Source: Gemmatimonadaceae bacterium
Lineage (GTDB): Bacteria; Gemmatimonadota; Gemmatimonadetes; Gemmatimonadales; Gemmatimonadaceae
Length of the DNA: 32,327 bases
Assembly (NCBI GenBank): GCA_017881585.1
Contig: JADGQS010000021.1
Location: 1 to 32,327, forward strand
Reading direction: 5' to 3'
Shown here: in pieces, positions 32,229-32,327 of the stretch
Layout: the number at the start of each line of letters is the position of its first letter
Position numbering within the stretch: the stretch's first letter is position 1
Notes under the pieces: generated by a model
The model's input: the letters and a program-made list of their open reading frames with translations, nothing else
Told to the model about the DNA's origin: nothing
The model's database searches: none
Made by a program: the position numbers and the translations under genes

Positions 32229-32327
32229 ATGCGAACATCCATCTGGATGGCCGCGCTGGCGCTCGTCGCCGGCCCGGCATCCGCACAACAGCGTGCGCAG
32301 GCAGTCGGCGGCGATGCCGCGGCCGAC
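32229..32327 (+). CDS. Start of an exported protein (3' truncated by window)
   Basis: From ATG 32229 the frame is open to the window end (33 codons). MRTSIWMAALALVAGPASAQQ is a textbook signal peptide with cleavage after ASA, followed by an Ala/Gly/Asp-rich start of the mature chain. AGGGA lies 5 bases before the ATG. Its position after the Cys/His membrane protein suggests a TonB-dependent receptor or other outer-membrane protein, but no domain is reached, so the function is open. Confidence 0.75.
   Translation, partial: MRTSIWMAALALVAGPASAQQRAQAVGGDAAAD

Overview
This window is a stretch of GC-rich bacterial chromosome, about 65-70% G+C by eye. It comes from a diderm (outer-membrane) organism: it carries SurA-type and lipoprotein PrsA-type periplasmic foldases, an EnvC-like FtsEX partner, a family 9 glycosyltransferase, lipoboxes and an outer-membrane-type signal peptide. 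The gene content, the frequent GTG starts, the GTGA/ATGA overlaps and the 'CSGGGTGPG' style of lipoprotein N-terminus look most like Gemmatimonadota. That placement is inference, because the window has no rRNA or marker set to fix it.

Layout. (i) 1-1258 is a small accessory patch. It holds the end of an unidentified gene, a broken CapA-like fragment, and a two-gene nucleotidyltransferase/antitoxin-like module lying off the 3' end of a minus-strand tRNA-Ile(GAT) at 1259-1332. (ii) 1397-6361, minus strand: a very acidic 81-residue protein, the GTPase TypA/BipA, a PilT-family ATPase with an extra N-terminal domain, and a cation diffusion facilitator. (iii) 6405-7715, plus strand: a CorB/CorC-type DUF21-CBS membrane protein, convergent with the next block. 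(iv) 17626 down to 7770, minus strand: a compact six-gene run of DUF58, BatA/VWA, mfd, prsA-like, surA-like and pdxA. (v) 17627-18038 is the only long gene-free stretch. It is packed with GC-rich inverted repeats and ends in the lepA promoter. (vi) 18039-29572, plus strand: lepA, then a tightly overlapping run of GT9, ROK kinase, PfkB kinase, STAS-ATPase, STAS-winged helix, a 101-residue unknown, a trans-sulfuration enzyme, ftsE, ftsX, envC-like and nfo. (vii) 29690-31714, minus strand: a BIG2/M30-like lipoprotein. It is divergent from a small Cys/His-containing membrane protein and the start of an exported protein that runs off the window.

How genes work together. FtsE, FtsX and the LytM-degenerate coiled-coil protein form a division-site amidase-activation complex. 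SurA, the lipoprotein foldase and BatA/DUF58 point to envelope biogenesis. The STAS-ATPase and STAS-winged-helix pair looks like a partner-switching regulator embedded in a sugar-kinase/cell-division operon.

The least explained signal is a set of dispersed intergenic repeats built from 7-bp units. Four sequence families are present (GATSGAA, TTGGTCG, GATGCGG/GCAGAAT and GTCGCCC types). They sit directly at gene borders, often as long inverted repeats. One supplies the probable start codon of nfo, one abuts the start codon of the glycosyltransferase, and one encodes the C-terminus of the CorB-like protein. All identifications here come from reading the sequence; no database search was run.
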